Of a stretch of DNA of 64,000 nucleotides, positions 1 to 9,033 are shown piece by piece (within the stretch, counting starts at the first letter, position 1; each line of letters opens with the position of its first letter). The notes under the pieces were generated by a model. The model ran no database searches. It was not told where the DNA came from and saw only the letters and a list, made by a program, of their open reading frames with translations. The DNA comes from Pseudomonas nunensis. GTDB lineage: Bacteria > Pseudomonadota > Gammaproteobacteria > Pseudomonadales > Pseudomonadaceae. The stretch lies in contig NZ_CP101125.1 in NCBI RefSeq assembly GCF_024296925.1, positions 7,121,001 to 7,185,000 of the forward strand. Direction: 5' to 3'. The position numbers and the translations under genes are program-made.

Positions 1-1
1 G

Positions 2-646
2 CGCCAGCCGGACCTCGGCACTTCGCTGCTGATCCTCGCGGGCGGCGCGTTCGTGCTGTTCATGGGGGGCCTGCGCTGGCGCTGGATCCTCAGCGTGATC
101 GCCGCGGCGGTGCCGGTGGCGGTGGCGATGTGGTTCTTTATCATGCACGACTACCAGAAGCAGCGAATCCTCACGTTCCTCGACCCGGAAAGCGATCCGT
201 TGGGCACTGGCTGGAACATTATTCAGTCCAAGGCTGCCATCGGTTCCGGCGGCGTATTCGGCAAAGGCTGGCTGCTGGGCACTCAGTCGCACCTGGACTT
301 CCTCCCGGAAAGCCACACTGACTTCATTATTGCGGTACTGGGCGAAGAATTCGGTTTGGTGGGCATCTGCGCACTGCTGCTGATCTACCTGTTGCTGATC
401 GGTCGCGGGCTGGTGATTACCGCCCAGGCCCAGACTTTGTTCGGCAAATTGCTCGCGGGCAGCCTGACTATGACGTTTTTTGTTTACGTTTTCGTCAACA
501 TCGGTATGGTCAGTGGCCTGTTGCCGGTTGTGGGGGTGCCGTTGCCGTTCATTAGCTACGGAGGAACTTCGCTGGTGACGCTGCTGTCAGCGTTTGGGGT
601 TTTGATGTCGATCCATACCCATCGTAAGTGGATCGCACAGGTTTGA
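2..646 (+). CDS. rodA: RodA, peptidoglycan glycosyltransferase (5' truncated)
   Basis: C-terminal part of RodA, the SEDS-family lipid II polymerase of the elongasome in the inner membrane; the window edge removes the N-terminal part. The reading frame is open from base 2. Seen: several hydrophobic helices and the SEDS signatures [10 protein letters not shown] and, near the end, [13 protein letters not shown]. The gene is followed at once by sltB1 and rlpA, the usual Pseudomonas elongation operon, in which the partner transpeptidase gene (PBP2, mrdA) lies upstream of rodA, here outside the window. The stop codon lies 17 bp before the sltB1 start. Confidence 0.96.
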   Translation, partial: RQPDLGTSLLILAGGAFVLFMGGLRWRWILSVIAAAVPVAVAMWFFIMHDYQKQRILTFLDPESDPLGTGWNIIQSKAAIGSGGVFGKGWLLGTQSHLDFLPESHTDFIIAVLGEEFGLVGICALLLIYLLLIGRGLVITAQAQTLFGKLLAGSLTMTFFVYVFVNIGMVSGLLPVVGVPLPFISYGGTSLVTLLSAFGVLMSIHTHRKWIAQV

Positions 647-663
647 ATAAGGTGAAGATTTCA

Positions 664-1671
664 ATGCAAGTAATGCATGGCTGGGCGACTCGATACGCGC
701 CGTGGGTCGGCCTGGTAGGCATCCTTGGTACCGCGGAAACGCGGGCCGGCGATTACGAAGGCTCACCCCAGGTGGCCGAATTCGTCGGTGAAATGACCCG
801 CGACTACGGTTTTGCCGGTGAACAGCTGATGGGCGTGTTCCGCGAAGCCGAGCGCAAACAGGCGATCCTCGACGCGATCTCCAAACCTGCTGAGCGAGTC
901 AAGCAGTGGAATGAATATCGCCCGATGTTCATCACCGACGCGCGTATTGCCCGTGGTGTGGACTTCTGGCGTCAGCACGAGGCAGTACTCGCCCGTGCCG
1001 AGCAGGAATATGGCGTACCCGCCCAGGTGATTGTGTCGATCATCGGCGTTGAAACCTTTTTCGGCCGCAATACCGGCAATTACCGGGTGATCGACGCGTT
1101 GTCGACCCTGGGTTTCGACTATCCTCCCCGTGCCGAGTTTTTCCGCAAGGAATTGCGTGAGTTCCTGCTGCTGGCTCGGGAAGAGCAGGTCGATCCACTG
1201 ACCCTCAAAGGCTCCTACGCCGGCGCCATGGGCTTGCCGCAGTTCATGCCGAGCAGTTTTCGCGCGTATGCGGTGGATTTCGACGGTGATGGCCACATTA
1301 ATATCTGGAACAACCCGGACGATGCCATCGGCAGCGTCGCAAGTTATTTCAAGCGTCACGGCTGGGTCGCCGGCGAACCTGTGGTCAGCCGCGCCGATGT
1401 GCGTGGCGATCAGGTGGATGACGGCCTGACCACTGGCATTGAGCCGACGAAAACCGTCGGGGAGTTGCGGGCGTTGGGGTGGTCAAGTCATGATGCGCTG
1501 CGCGATGATATGCCGGTTACGGCTTTCCGCCTGGAAGGTGACAATGGCCCCGAGTACTGGATGGGCCTGAAGAATTTTTACGCGATCACGCGTTATAACC
1601 GCAGCGTGATGTACGCCATGGCCGTACATCAACTGTCTGAACAGCTGGTCCAAGCACGGGGCGTCAAGTAA
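664..1671 (+). CDS. sltB1: Soluble lytic transglycosylase B (SltB1-like, MltB family)
   Basis: Family 3 lytic transglycosylase that cleaves peptidoglycan glycan strands in the periplasm with 1,6-anhydro product formation. Seen: a short N-terminal hydrophobic signal without a lipobox cysteine, so a soluble periplasmic form, and the catalytic region IIGVETFFGRNTG whose Glu is the expected acid/base. A later segment, GAMGLPQFMPSSF, is typical of MltB-like enzymes. I chose the ATG at 664, preceded by AAGGTGAAG; an in-frame ATG at 628 would overlap rodA and add 12 residues unlike a signal peptide. Position between rodA and rlpA matches sltB1 of P. aeruginosa. Confidence 0.92.
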   Translation: MQVMHGWATRYAPWVGLVGILGTAETRAGDYEGSPQVAEFVGEMTRDYGFAGEQLMGVFREAERKQAILDAISKPAERVKQWNEYRPMFITDARIARGVDFWRQHEAVLARAEQEYGVPAQVIVSIIGVETFFGRNTGNYRVIDALSTLGFDYPPRAEFFRKELREFLLLAREEQVDPLTLKGSYAGAMGLPQFMPSSFRAYAVDFDGDGHINIWNNPDDAIGSVASYFKRHGWVAGEPVVSRADVRGDQVDDGLTTGIEPTKTVGELRALGWSSHDALRDDMPVTAFRLEGDNGPEYWMGLKNFYAITRYNRSVMYAMAVHQLSEQLVQARGVK

Positions 1672-1685
1672 TGCGGGCATTGCCT

Positions 1686-2684
1686 ATGAATAAACCCCTG
1701 AAGCTGATGGCATTCGCCGCGTTGGCGGTGCTGGTCGCCAGCTGCTCGACCAGTCGCGCGCCGACGCAAAAAACCTCCAACACCGCCGTGCGCGCTACGC
1801 CGGGGCTGGACATCAACCGCGCCCACAAAGATGGCGCGCCGTGGTGGGACGTGGATGTTTCGCGCATCCCGGACGCCACGCCGACCCTGCACAGCGGTCC
1901 TTATAAAGCCAACCCGTACACCGTGCTGGGCAAGACCTATTTCCCGCTGCAAGAGTCCAAGACCTACGTCGCCTCGGGCACGGCGTCCTGGTACGGCACC
2001 AAGTTCCACGGCCAGAACACCGCCAACGGCGAAGTCTATGACCTGTACGGCATGAGTGCCGCGCACAAGACCTTACCGCTGCCAAGTTACGTTCGGGTGA
2101 CCAACCTGGACAACAACAAGAGCGTGGTTTTGCGCGTCAACGACCGTGGGCCGTTCTACTCGGACCGCATCATCGATTTGTCCTATGCGGCCGCCAAGAA
2201 ACTGGGCTACGCCGAAATCGGCACCGCGCGGGTCAAGGTCGAAGGGATCGATCCACAACAGTGGTGGGCCGCGAAAGGCCGTCCGGCGCCTTTGATGCTC
2301 AATGAGCCTCAAGTAGCGCAGAATGCCGCGCCGACGATTACCGCTTCGGCGGGGACGGTCGAGCAATGGACGCCACCGCCGCAGCAACACGCCGCGGACA
2401 CCGTGCCTGTGCCGATCAGTGCAAAAAAAAACGCTTCTGTACCAGCCTCTGGCCAGTATCTGCAGGTGGGCGCGTTCGCCAACCCGGACGCTGCAGAACT
2501 CCTGAGATCGAAGCTCAGCGGGATGGTGAGCGCTCCGGTGTTCATCAGCTCGATAGTGCGCAACCAACAGACATTGCATCGGGTACGCCTGGGGCCGATG
2601 GGTTCTCCGGGTGAAATCCAGCAAGTGCAGAACAGTGTGCGAATGGCCAATCTCGGTTCGCCGAGCCTGGTCACCGCCGAGTAA
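1686..2684 (+). CDS. rlpA: RlpA, septal ring lytic transglycosylase lipoprotein
   Basis: Outer-membrane lipoprotein that in Pseudomonas cleaves denuded (stem-less) peptidoglycan and acts at septa. Seen: lipoprotein signal ending in LVASC, a double-psi beta-barrel domain with ASWYGTKFHGQNTANGE and RVNDRGPF (catalytic Asp region), then a linker and a C-terminal SPOR domain (about residues 255-330, from QYLQVGAFANPDAA) that binds denuded glycans. The first in-frame ATG (1671) overlaps the sltB1 stop; the ATG at 1686 gives a cleaner lipoprotein signal (MNKPLKLMAF) and I prefer it. Co-transcription with sltB1 is likely because the genes touch. Confidence 0.94.
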   Translation: MNKPLKLMAFAALAVLVASCSTSRAPTQKTSNTAVRATPGLDINRAHKDGAPWWDVDVSRIPDATPTLHSGPYKANPYTVLGKTYFPLQESKTYVASGTASWYGTKFHGQNTANGEVYDLYGMSAAHKTLPLPSYVRVTNLDNNKSVVLRVNDRGPFYSDRIIDLSYAAAKKLGYAEIGTARVKVEGIDPQQWWAAKGRPAPLMLNEPQVAQNAAPTITASAGTVEQWTPPPQQHAADTVPVPISAKKNASVPASGQYLQVGAFANPDAAELLRSKLSGMVSAPVFISSIVRNQQTLHRVRLGPMGSPGEIQQVQNSVRMANLGSPSLVTAE

Positions 2685-2826
2685 CACGCAGTACTTGATT
2701 GAAGGTTCGCTTGCAGTTTGGGGGGCGAATCTGGTTGTTGGCTCGTTAAGAATAAAAGCCCGGCAAGGGTTCTGAGTGAGCAACTGAACACGCGATGGCC
2801 CGTTAGAAAGCCATCTGATTAAGTTT

Positions 2827-2838
2827 TGCCCTAGGGCA
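2827..2838. promoter_or_regulatory. 12-bp perfect palindrome upstream of dacC
   Basis: TGCCCTAGGGCA is a perfect palindrome 27 bp before the start of the D,D-carboxypeptidase gene, in a 181-bp gap after rlpA. It could be an operator or part of a leader hairpin. Nothing in the sequence identifies a binding protein. Confidence 0.35.
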
Positions 2839-2865
2839 GTTTCCATTAGCGATTTCGAGAGACGG

Positions 2866-4023
2866 ATGAACATCACCACCTTTGCCAAACGCCTGTGCCT
2901 GTTAGTCCCGCTGTTCATCACGCCTGCCGCTTTTGCGGTAGAAATGATGCCGTCGCCACCGCAACTGGCCGCCAAATCCTACGTGCTCATGGACGCCAGC
3001 AGCGGCAACGTGCTGGTCGAGAACAACGGTGACCAGCGCCTGCCGCCCGCCAGCCTGACCAAACTGATGACCGCGTACATTGCGACGCTGGAAATCCGTC
3101 GTGGCCAGATCGGCGAAAACGACCCGGTGACCGTCAGCGAAAACGCCTGGCGTACCGGCGGTTCGCGGATGTTCATCAAGGTTGGCTCGCAGGTGACTGT
3201 CAGCGATCTGCTGCACGGCATCATCATTCAGTCGGGTAACGACGCCAGTGTTGCGCTCTCCGAGCACATCGCCGGTAGCGAAGACGCGTTCGCCGACATG
3301 ATGAACAAGACGGCCGGCGACCTGGGCATGACCAACAGCCACTTCATGAACCCGACCGGCCTGCCGAACCCTGAGCACTACTCGTCGGCTCACGACATGT
3401 CGTTGCTGGCTCGCGCAATCATTCACGAAGACCCGGCTCACTACGCGATCTACTCGCAGAAAGAGTTCTTCTGGAACGGCATCAAGCAGCCTAACCGCAA
3501 CCTGCTGCTGTGGCGCGACAAGACCGTTGACGGTCTGAAAACCGGTCACACCGACGAAGCCGGCTACTGCATGGTGTCTTCGGCCGTACGTGATGGCATG
3601 CGCCTGATCGCCGTGGTGTTCGGCACCAACAGCGAAGTGGCTCGCGCCTCCGAAACCCAGAAACTGCTGACCTACGGTTTTCGCTTCTTCGAAACCCAGA
3701 CCTTCTATCAGAAAGGCGCCGAGCTGGCTCAGGCTCCTGTCTGGAAAGGCACCACCAATCAAGTCAAGGCCGGCCTGGCTGAAGACTTGACCATGACCCT
3801 GCCAAAAGGCCAGCTGAAAAAGCTCGCCGCCAGCATGACCATGAACCCGCAACTGGTTGCGCCAATCGCCAAGGGCGACGTGATCGGTAAAGTCGAAGTG
3901 AAACTGGACGACAAGGTAGTGCACAGCGCTAACCTGATCGCTCTGGACGCGGTCGACGAGGGTGGTATCTTCCGTCGCATGTGGGATAGCATCCGTCTAT
4001 TCTTCTACGGCTTGTTCAACTGA
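2866..4023 (+). CDS. dacC: D-alanyl-D-alanine carboxypeptidase (PBP5/6 type)
   Basis: Low-molecular-weight penicillin-binding protein that trims the terminal D-Ala from peptidoglycan pentapeptides at the periplasmic face. Seen: cleavable signal peptide ending near PAAFAVE, the three active-site motifs SLTK (SxxK), SGN and KTG, then the C-terminal PBP5 beta-domain and a terminal amphipathic segment (MWDSIRLFFYGLFN) that anchors such proteins to the inner membrane. The 385-residue length is normal. The syntenic P. aeruginosa gene is called dacC (PBP5); dacA is the E. coli-style name. It heads its own stretch after a 181-bp gap. Confidence 0.94.
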   Translation: MNITTFAKRLCLLVPLFITPAAFAVEMMPSPPQLAAKSYVLMDASSGNVLVENNGDQRLPPASLTKLMTAYIATLEIRRGQIGENDPVTVSENAWRTGGSRMFIKVGSQVTVSDLLHGIIIQSGNDASVALSEHIAGSEDAFADMMNKTAGDLGMTNSHFMNPTGLPNPEHYSSAHDMSLLARAIIHEDPAHYAIYSQKEFFWNGIKQPNRNLLLWRDKTVDGLKTGHTDEAGYCMVSSAVRDGMRLIAVVFGTNSEVARASETQKLLTYGFRFFETQTFYQKGAELAQAPVWKGTTNQVKAGLAEDLTMTLPKGQLKKLAASMTMNPQLVAPIAKGDVIGKVEVKLDDKVVHSANLIALDAVDEGGIFRRMWDSIRLFFYGLFN

Positions 4024-4038
4024 ATTAGTGTGGACCTG

Positions 4039-4071
4039 CATGGCTCCGTCCCAACCCGGAACGGAGCCATG
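4039..4071 (+). other. Inverted repeat between dacC and ybeD
   Basis: An 11-bp perfect stem (CATGGCTCCGT / ACGGAGCCATG) with an 11-nt loop, 15 bp after the dacC stop. No T-run follows, so it is not a canonical intrinsic terminator; it could stabilise the upstream mRNA end or mark a processing site. Confidence 0.5.
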
Positions 4072-4103
4072 TCCGTTGCCACGGCTTACGAGGCCGTTAC
4101 GCC

Positions 4104-4379
4104 ATGACAGACACTGAAGTAAAGGCGCCAAAGATCGAATTTCCCGCCAATGATTACCCGATCAAAGTGATCGGCGACACCATTGTCGACATCAAGCAAA
4201 AGATCATCGACATCGTCAAGAAACACGCGACGATCAACGATGAGAAGGTGGACGAACGCCAGAGCAGCAACGGCAAGTACACCACTATCCAGCTGCACAT
4301 CATCGCCACCGGTCAAGACCAGCTGTACGACATCAATAGCGAGTTGCGGGCTACCGGTTTCGTGCACATGGTGCTGTGA
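4104..4379 (+). CDS. ybeD: YbeD family protein (DUF493)
   Basis: A 91-residue cytosolic protein of the conserved YbeD/DUF493 family, which has a small ferredoxin-like (ACT-like) alpha/beta fold and is found beside lipB in gammaproteobacteria; its biochemical role is not established. Seen: the family-like core [15 protein letters not shown] and the end ATGFVHMVL. Its TGA stop overlaps the lipB ATG (ATGA arrangement), so translation of the two is probably coupled and a link with lipoate metabolism is likely by context. Confidence 0.9.
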   Translation: MTDTEVKAPKIEFPANDYPIKVIGDTIVDIKQKIIDIVKKHATINDEKVDERQSSNGKYTTIQLHIIATGQDQLYDINSELRATGFVHMVL

Positions 4380-5026
4380 TGCCGGGCACGCTGGGCTTTC
4401 GTGAGCTCGGCCAGATGGCTTACGAGCCGGTCTGGCATGCCATGCAGCGCTTCACTAACGAACGCGGCAGCGATGCCGCGGACGAGATCTGGCTGGTGGA
4501 GCACCCTCCGGTGTTTACCCAGGGCCAGGCCGGCAAAGCCGAGCACCTGTTGCTGCCGGGAGATATTCCGGTAGTGCAGGTCGATCGCGGCGGTCAGGTG
4601 ACTTACCATGGTCCCGGCCAATTGGTGGCCTACCTGTTGCTGGATGTGCGCAAACTGGGTTTCGGCGTGCGTGACTTGGTCACCCGCATGGAACACTGCC
4701 TGATCGAGTTGCTGGCCAGCTATGGCGTAACTGCCGCAGCCAAGCCAGACGCGCCAGGTGTCTACGTCGATGGGGCGAAAATCGCGTCCCTGGGCCTGCG
4801 GATCCGCCACGGTTGTTCCTTTCATGGCCTGGCGCTGAACGTGGACATGAACCTGGAACCGTTTCGACGGATTAATCCCTGCGGCTACGCCGGGCTGGCG
4901 ATGACCCAGCTGAGCGATCACGCAGGATCGATTGAATTTGCCGAGGTAAGTGCCCGGCTGCGCACGCAGCTCGTCAAACACCTCGACTATGCTGAGCAGA
5001 CGACCCTTACGGGCGGAATCGACTGA
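4379..5026 (+). CDS. lipB: Octanoyl-[acyl-carrier-protein]-protein octanoyltransferase LipB
   Basis: Transfers octanoate from acyl-carrier protein to the lipoyl domains of 2-oxoacid dehydrogenases and the glycine cleavage H protein, the first step of lipoate synthesis. Seen: family blocks [25 protein letters not shown] and [21 protein letters not shown]; the last leads into the catalytic segment with INPCGYAG, whose Cys is the expected nucleophile, with the Lys of KIASLG as its partner. A GTG one codon upstream is in frame, but the ATG overlapping the ybeD stop is the natural start. 215 residues, normal for the family. Confidence 0.95.
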   Translation: MPGTLGFRELGQMAYEPVWHAMQRFTNERGSDAADEIWLVEHPPVFTQGQAGKAEHLLLPGDIPVVQVDRGGQVTYHGPGQLVAYLLLDVRKLGFGVRDLVTRMEHCLIELLASYGVTAAAKPDAPGVYVDGAKIASLGLRIRHGCSFHGLALNVDMNLEPFRRINPCGYAGLAMTQLSDHAGSIEFAEVSARLRTQLVKHLDYAEQTTLTGGID

Positions 5027-5027
5027 T

Positions 5028-6053
5028 ATGACTACTGATGCAGTGCAAACCATGATCCCGACGCTGGATGTTACCGAGCGTCCGGCCCCGCGTGCGAAGG
5101 TTGAAGCCGGCGTCAAGCTGCGCGGCGCCGAGAAGGTTGCACGCATCCCGGTAAAGATCATTCCGACCACCGAACTGCCGAAGAAACCTGACTGGATCCG
5201 CGTGCGCATCCCGGTTTCCCCGGAAGTCGACCGCATCAAGGCCCTGCTGCGCAAACACAAGCTGCACAGCGTCTGCGAAGAAGCGTCCTGCCCGAACCTG
5301 GGCGAGTGCTTCTCCGGCGGCACCGCGACCTTCATGATCATGGGCGACATCTGCACCCGTCGTTGCCCGTTCTGCGACGTCGGCCACGGTCGTCCGAAAC
5401 CACTGGACGTCAACGAGCCGGAAAGCCTGGCCATCGCCATCGCCGACCTCAAGCTCAAGTACGTGGTGATCACGTCTGTTGACCGCGACGACCTGCGTGA
5501 CGGCGGTGCCCAGCACTTTGCCGACTGCATCCGCGAGATCCGCAAGCTGTCGCCGAACGTGCAGCTCGAAACCCTGGTCCCGGATTACCGTGGCCGTATG
5601 GACGTGGCGCTGGAAATCACTGCCGCCGAGCCACCGGATGTGTTCAACCACAACCTGGAAACCGTGCCGCGCCTGTACAAGGCTGCGCGTCCGGGTTCGG
5701 ACTACCAGTGGTCGCTGACCCTGCTGCAACGCTTCAAGCAGATGATGCCGCACATTCCGACCAAATCCGGCCTGATGCTGGGCCTGGGCGAAACCGACGA
5801 AGAAGTCATCGAAGTCATGAAGCGCATGCGCGAACACGATATCGACATGCTGACCCTCGGCCAGTACCTGCAACCGTCCCGCAGCCACTTGCCGGTGCAA
5901 CGTTTCGTGCACCCGGACGTGTTCGCCTGGTTCGCCGAGGAAGGCTACAAGATGGGCTTCAAGAACGTCGCGTCCGGCCCGTTGGTGCGTTCGTCGTACC
6001 ATGCCGATGAGCAGGCGAAGCTGGTCAAGGCCGAGCTGATCTCGGCCCTGTAA
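5028..6053 (+). CDS. lipA: Lipoyl synthase LipA
   Basis: Radical SAM enzyme that inserts two sulfurs into protein-bound octanoyl groups. Seen: the auxiliary cluster motif [12 protein letters not shown] and the radical-SAM cluster motif CTRRCPFC, both diagnostic. The open frame extends upstream through lipB, but the ATG at 5028, one base after the lipB stop, gives the usual ~340-residue protein (MTTDAVQTM...). Together with lipB it forms the complete endogenous lipoylation route. An intrinsic terminator follows immediately. Confidence 0.97.
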   Translation: MTTDAVQTMIPTLDVTERPAPRAKVEAGVKLRGAEKVARIPVKIIPTTELPKKPDWIRVRIPVSPEVDRIKALLRKHKLHSVCEEASCPNLGECFSGGTATFMIMGDICTRRCPFCDVGHGRPKPLDVNEPESLAIAIADLKLKYVVITSVDRDDLRDGGAQHFADCIREIRKLSPNVQLETLVPDYRGRMDVALEITAAEPPDVFNHNLETVPRLYKAARPGSDYQWSLTLLQRFKQMMPHIPTKSGLMLGLGETDEEVIEVMKRMREHDIDMLTLGQYLQPSRSHLPVQRFVHPDVFAWFAEEGYKMGFKNVASGPLVRSSYHADEQAKLVKAELISAL

Positions 6054-6068
6054 TAGCTGATGAAAGAC

Positions 6069-6106
6069 AAAACGCCCGCACGGCTTTACAGCCTGCGGGC
6101 GTTTTT
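6069..6106 (+). terminator. Rho-independent terminator of the lipB-lipA operon
   Basis: Strong GC-rich stem AACGCCCGCA / TGCGGGCGTT, extended inside by GGC/GCC around a short loop, followed by a T-run (GTTTTT). It lies 16 bp after the lipA stop and closes the operon. Confidence 0.93.
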
Positions 6107-6224
6107 CTGCCTGCCTACATACCCGGCGGTCTTTTCCCGCAACGCGCGGCGCGATTGACCCCCTTCTGTTTATGCCCGTTCCTGACTACTGTGTGCTGAA
6201 GATTTCATGCAGGGAGATTCATGG

Positions 6225-7175
6225 ATGACCGTTCGACCGACTCACACCCTTTTTCCTTACACCCCTGTGCCGGCCTTGCCGTCGGAGGGCGTGATCGGCG
6301 TGATTGCGCCTGCCGGCCCCGCACCGCTGGACACCGACAAGGCCGTGCAATGGATGCGCGCCCGAGGTTATTCGCTACGGGTGTTCCCCGGCGTTTATGA
6401 GAAAGACGGCTACCTCGCCGGCAGCGACGAAGTGCGCCTCAATGACCTGCACGGGGCATTCGCGGACCCTGAAGTGGCCGCGATCATTTGCCTGCGCGGC
6501 GGCTACGGCACGCCGCGCTTGCTCGATCGTATCGACTTCGACTTGTTGCGTGCGAACGCCAAGCCCTTTATCGGCTACAGCGACATCACGGCGCTGCATC
6601 TGGCCATCGGTCGCTACGCAGGCTTCGTGACCTTTCATGGTCCGCTGCTCAACGCCGACCTGCTGGGCGATAAGCAGAGGCCCACCGAGTCATCGTTCTT
6701 CAACATGCTGCGCGGGCAGGTGAAGGCGGGCAGCGTGTTGTCGCACCCGGTGGCCTATCCGTTAAATACCATCGAGCCTGGTGTCGCTCACGGGCGCTTG
6801 CTGGGGGGCAACCTGTCGATGATCGCCGCGACCATGGGCACGCCGTACGAAATCGATGCCGAGGGGGTGATCCTGTTTATCGAGGACATCAACGAGCCGT
6901 TGTATCGCATTGACCGGTTGCTGACCCATCTGCGCCTGGCTGGCACGCTGGGCAAGCTGCGCGGGGTTCTGGTGGGGGATGTGGCAGGGGTGGACGCCGC
7001 GGCGCTGGCGCGGCTGCTCAAGCAAACCTTCGAACCGTTGCGGATTCCGGTGCTGGCCGGGTGGCGCAGCGGGCATTGCGATCCGAACCTGACGCTGCCG
7101 ATGGGGGCGCTGGTCAAGCTGGATGCGGGGAATAAGGTGTTGGTGTTGGAGCAGGATGTGGTGGTCAAGGTTTAG
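6225..7175 (+). CDS. ldcA: Muramoyltetrapeptide LD-carboxypeptidase (S66 family)
   Basis: Cytosolic serine peptidase that removes the terminal D-Ala from muropeptide tetrapeptides during murein recycling. Seen: VIGVIAPAGP near the N-terminus, the nucleophile region GYSDITALH (Ser of the S66 triad), the GGNLSMIAATMGTPYE segment and the ILFIEDINEPLYRIDR block carrying the conserved Glu; a late HCDPNLTLPMGA supplies the His. I chose the ATG at 6225, seven bases after GGGAGA; the upstream ATG at 6207 would place that ribosome binding site inside the gene. Single gene between two terminator/REP regions. Confidence 0.93.
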   Translation: MTVRPTHTLFPYTPVPALPSEGVIGVIAPAGPAPLDTDKAVQWMRARGYSLRVFPGVYEKDGYLAGSDEVRLNDLHGAFADPEVAAIICLRGGYGTPRLLDRIDFDLLRANAKPFIGYSDITALHLAIGRYAGFVTFHGPLLNADLLGDKQRPTESSFFNMLRGQVKAGSVLSHPVAYPLNTIEPGVAHGRLLGGNLSMIAATMGTPYEIDAEGVILFIEDINEPLYRIDRLLTHLRLAGTLGKLRGVLVGDVAGVDAAALARLLKQTFEPLRIPVLAGWRSGHCDPNLTLPMGALVKLDAGNKVLVLEQDVVVKV

Positions 7176-7199
7176 AGGTTTATTGCCTGGCAGTCAGTC

Positions 7200-7265
7200 T
7201 TCGCGAGCAAGCCCGCTCCCACAGGGGAATGCATTCCAAATGTGGGAGCGGGCTTGCTCGCGAAG
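7200..7265. repeat. REPIN, family 1 (inverted REP pair)
   Basis: Two facing copies of the palindromic REP core GGGAGCGGGCTTGCTCGCGA separated by a short spacer, between the converging ldcA and sltB3 genes. Such pairs form long hairpins at transcript ends and are dispersed by RAYT transposases in Pseudomonas (known biology). Confidence 0.95.
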
Positions 7266-7287
7266 GGGGCACCAGCCATACGGCTAT

Positions 7288-8610
7288 CTATCGGTTGCGC
7301 AAACCTTCGAGCAACTTATGCGTCGGATACCCATCCGCCGGCCAGCCAAACGACTGTTGTGCGCTACGGATCGCCTTGCGGGTATTGGCGCCGATGATGC
7401 CGTCGGCAGTACCCGCGTCGTAGTTCTGGGCGCTCAACAGGTTCTGCAACTCGATCCGCTCGCTACGGCTCAGCGGTAAATCATCTTTTGGCCAGGAGCC
7501 GTTGATCAGACCTGCGCCGTTGAAGCGTTCGGACAACAGGCTCACTGCCAAGGCGTAGGACGACGAGTTGTTGTACTTGAGGATCGCGCGGAAGTTGTCG
7601 AGGACCAGGAACGCCGGGCCACGATAACCGGCTGGCAGCAGCAGGGCGGCCGACAGGTGTTCAGCGCCTGCCGGAACCTGGGCACCATTGGGCAACGAAA
7701 CGCCCAGTTGCTGCCATTCGGCGACGCTCTTGCGAATCGTGCCATCGGCCAGAACGTAGTTGAAACTCCCCGGCAACTGCACTTCGAAGCCCCACGGCTG
7801 GCCTTTCTGCCAGCCGGAGCTTTGCAGGTAGTGCGCGGTCGAGGCCAGGGCATCGGCGGGACTGCCCCAGATATCGCGGCGACCGTCGCCATCGAAATCC
7901 ACGGCGTGGGTGTTGTAGGTGGTCGGGATGAACTGGGTCTGGCCCATGGCCCCGGCCCAGGAACCGAGCATTTTCTCTGGCGTGATATCGCCCTGTTGCA
8001 GGATCTGCAGGGCGGCGATCAGTTGCGCATGGGCAAAGCCCGGGCGTCGGCCTTCATAGGCCAGGGTGGCCAGGGAGTTGATCACCGACTTGGTGCCCTG
8101 GAATTGCCCGAAGTTACTCTCCATGCCCCACACCGCGACCAGTGCCTGGCGATCGACGCCGTAGCGCTGCTCGATGCTTTGCAGGATGTCGGCGTACTGG
8201 CTGACCAGCGCCTGACCTTTGCGTACCCGCAGCGGCGACAGCGCACCGTCGAGGTATTCCCACACCGGGCGGGAAAACTCCGGTTGGCTACGGTCGGCGC
8301 GGATCACGCTGTCATCGAAGCTGACATTGGCGAAGGCACGGTCGAACAGGTCGGCGCGAATGCCGGCAGCCAGGGCGTCCTTGCGGAAACCGGCCTGCCA
8401 TTCAGCGAAGGTCTGGGTTGGCTGGATGTCCAGATTTTCACCGGTCGGCACCACGGGCGGGATTACCGCAGGCGCAGTTGCGACGGGGAGGGTTTGCAGC
8501 GGTTGGGCGTCGGCGGCGGTCGGTTTTTCCGCGCAGGCGACAAGCAGTATGAGGCTGGAGGCAGCAATCAATTGGCGAAGGTGCCAACGACGGGAAAGAC
8601 AAAGGGGCAT
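7288..8610 (-). CDS. sltB3: Lytic murein transglycosylase with peptidoglycan-binding domain (SltB3-like)
   Basis: Family 3 lytic transglycosylase. Seen: lipoprotein signal ending in LILLVAC, then the catalytic domain with AVWGMESNFGQFQG (Glu acid/base) and GAMGQTQFIPTTYN, and at the C-terminus a PG_binding_1 domain (from about residue 375, with GIIGANTRKAIRSAQQSFG). The open frame runs 68 codons further upstream, but that part lacks a signal and crosses arfA; the ATG at 8610 is right before the lipobox signal. 440 residues. Position matches sltB3 of P. aeruginosa, although the lipobox predicts membrane attachment here. Confidence 0.92.
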   Translation of the reverse strand: MPLCLSRRWHLRQLIAASSLILLVACAEKPTAADAQPLQTLPVATAPAVIPPVVPTGENLDIQPTQTFAEWQAGFRKDALAAGIRADLFDRAFANVSFDDSVIRADRSQPEFSRPVWEYLDGALSPLRVRKGQALVSQYADILQSIEQRYGVDRQALVAVWGMESNFGQFQGTKSVINSLATLAYEGRRPGFAHAQLIAALQILQQGDITPEKMLGSWAGAMGQTQFIPTTYNTHAVDFDGDGRRDIWGSPADALASTAHYLQSSGWQKGQPWGFEVQLPGSFNYVLADGTIRKSVAEWQQLGVSLPNGAQVPAGAEHLSAALLLPAGYRGPAFLVLDNFRAILKYNNSSSYALAVSLLSERFNGAGLINGSWPKDDLPLSRSERIELQNLLSAQNYDAGTADGIIGANTRKAIRSAQQSFGWPADGYPTHKLLEGLRNR

Positions 8611-8671
8611 GCACAGGTCCAGGGAATACGAATCAGGTGCAGACCTTAACATGGAGAAGGGGTGTTCTGCT

Positions 8672-8836
8672 TTAAGCGGCCAGAAAGTAAGAAGCCTCCC
8701 AGCTATTAGACTGGAAGGCTTCGCGGCGGTAGCTGCCTTTGCCCTTGCCGGCTCGTTCCGTACGGCTGCGGAACAGTGGCTGGGCGATGATGGATTTGGC
8801 CTTGTTGGGGCCATGCTTGGATGGCTTTTTGCTCAT
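8672..8836 (-). CDS. arfA: Alternative ribosome-rescue factor ArfA
   Basis: Small 54-residue protein I read on the minus strand. It begins MSKKPSKHGPNKAKSIIAQP and contains LFRSRTERAGKGKGSYRR and a WEAS motif near the end. The PLFR...KGKGSYRR...WEAS pattern is that of ArfA, which brings release factor 2 to ribosomes stalled on non-stop mRNAs when tmRNA is overwhelmed. In E. coli arfA is itself made from a truncated mRNA; the hairpin inside the last third of this gene fits that control. It sits between sltB3 and holA, all on the minus strand. Confidence 0.88.
   Translation of the reverse strand: MSKKPSKHGPNKAKSIIAQPLFRSRTERAGKGKGSYRREAFQSNSWEASYFLAA
8691..8722 (-). promoter_or_regulatory. Hairpin inside the arfA coding region
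   Basis: Read on the minus strand, GAAGCCTTCCAG and CTGGGAGGCTTC pair with one mismatch around an 8-nt loop, covering about codons 39-49 of arfA. Known in E. coli: a comparable intragenic hairpin causes termination or RNase III cleavage, giving a stop-less arfA mRNA whose product is degraded by the tmRNA route unless trans-translation fails. The same logic is inferred here. Confidence 0.75.
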
Positions 8837-8933
8837 GATGATTTCTCGCAGGTAGGTGGGTTTTGCGGGGGAAATAATCTGCTGAAGTTGGGGGGCTGTC
8901 TATAGGGAAATGGGTGTGAGTTTTGTAGGAAGA

Positions 8934-9033
8934 AAGATCAAAAGATCGCAGCCTCGTTTCACTCGACAGCTCCTACAGGGACGCATTCCAAGGTAGGAGC
9001 TGTCGAGTGAAACGAGGCTGCGATCTCTTGATC
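8934..9033. repeat. REPIN, family 2 (inverted pair)
   Basis: Inverted copies of the unit with core GATCGCAGCCTCGTTTCACT and GACAGCTCCTAC, separated by about 16 bp. The right arm runs up to the holA stop codon, so it lies at the 3' end of the leuS-lptE-holA transcript. This unit is unrelated in sequence to family 1. Confidence 0.92.
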
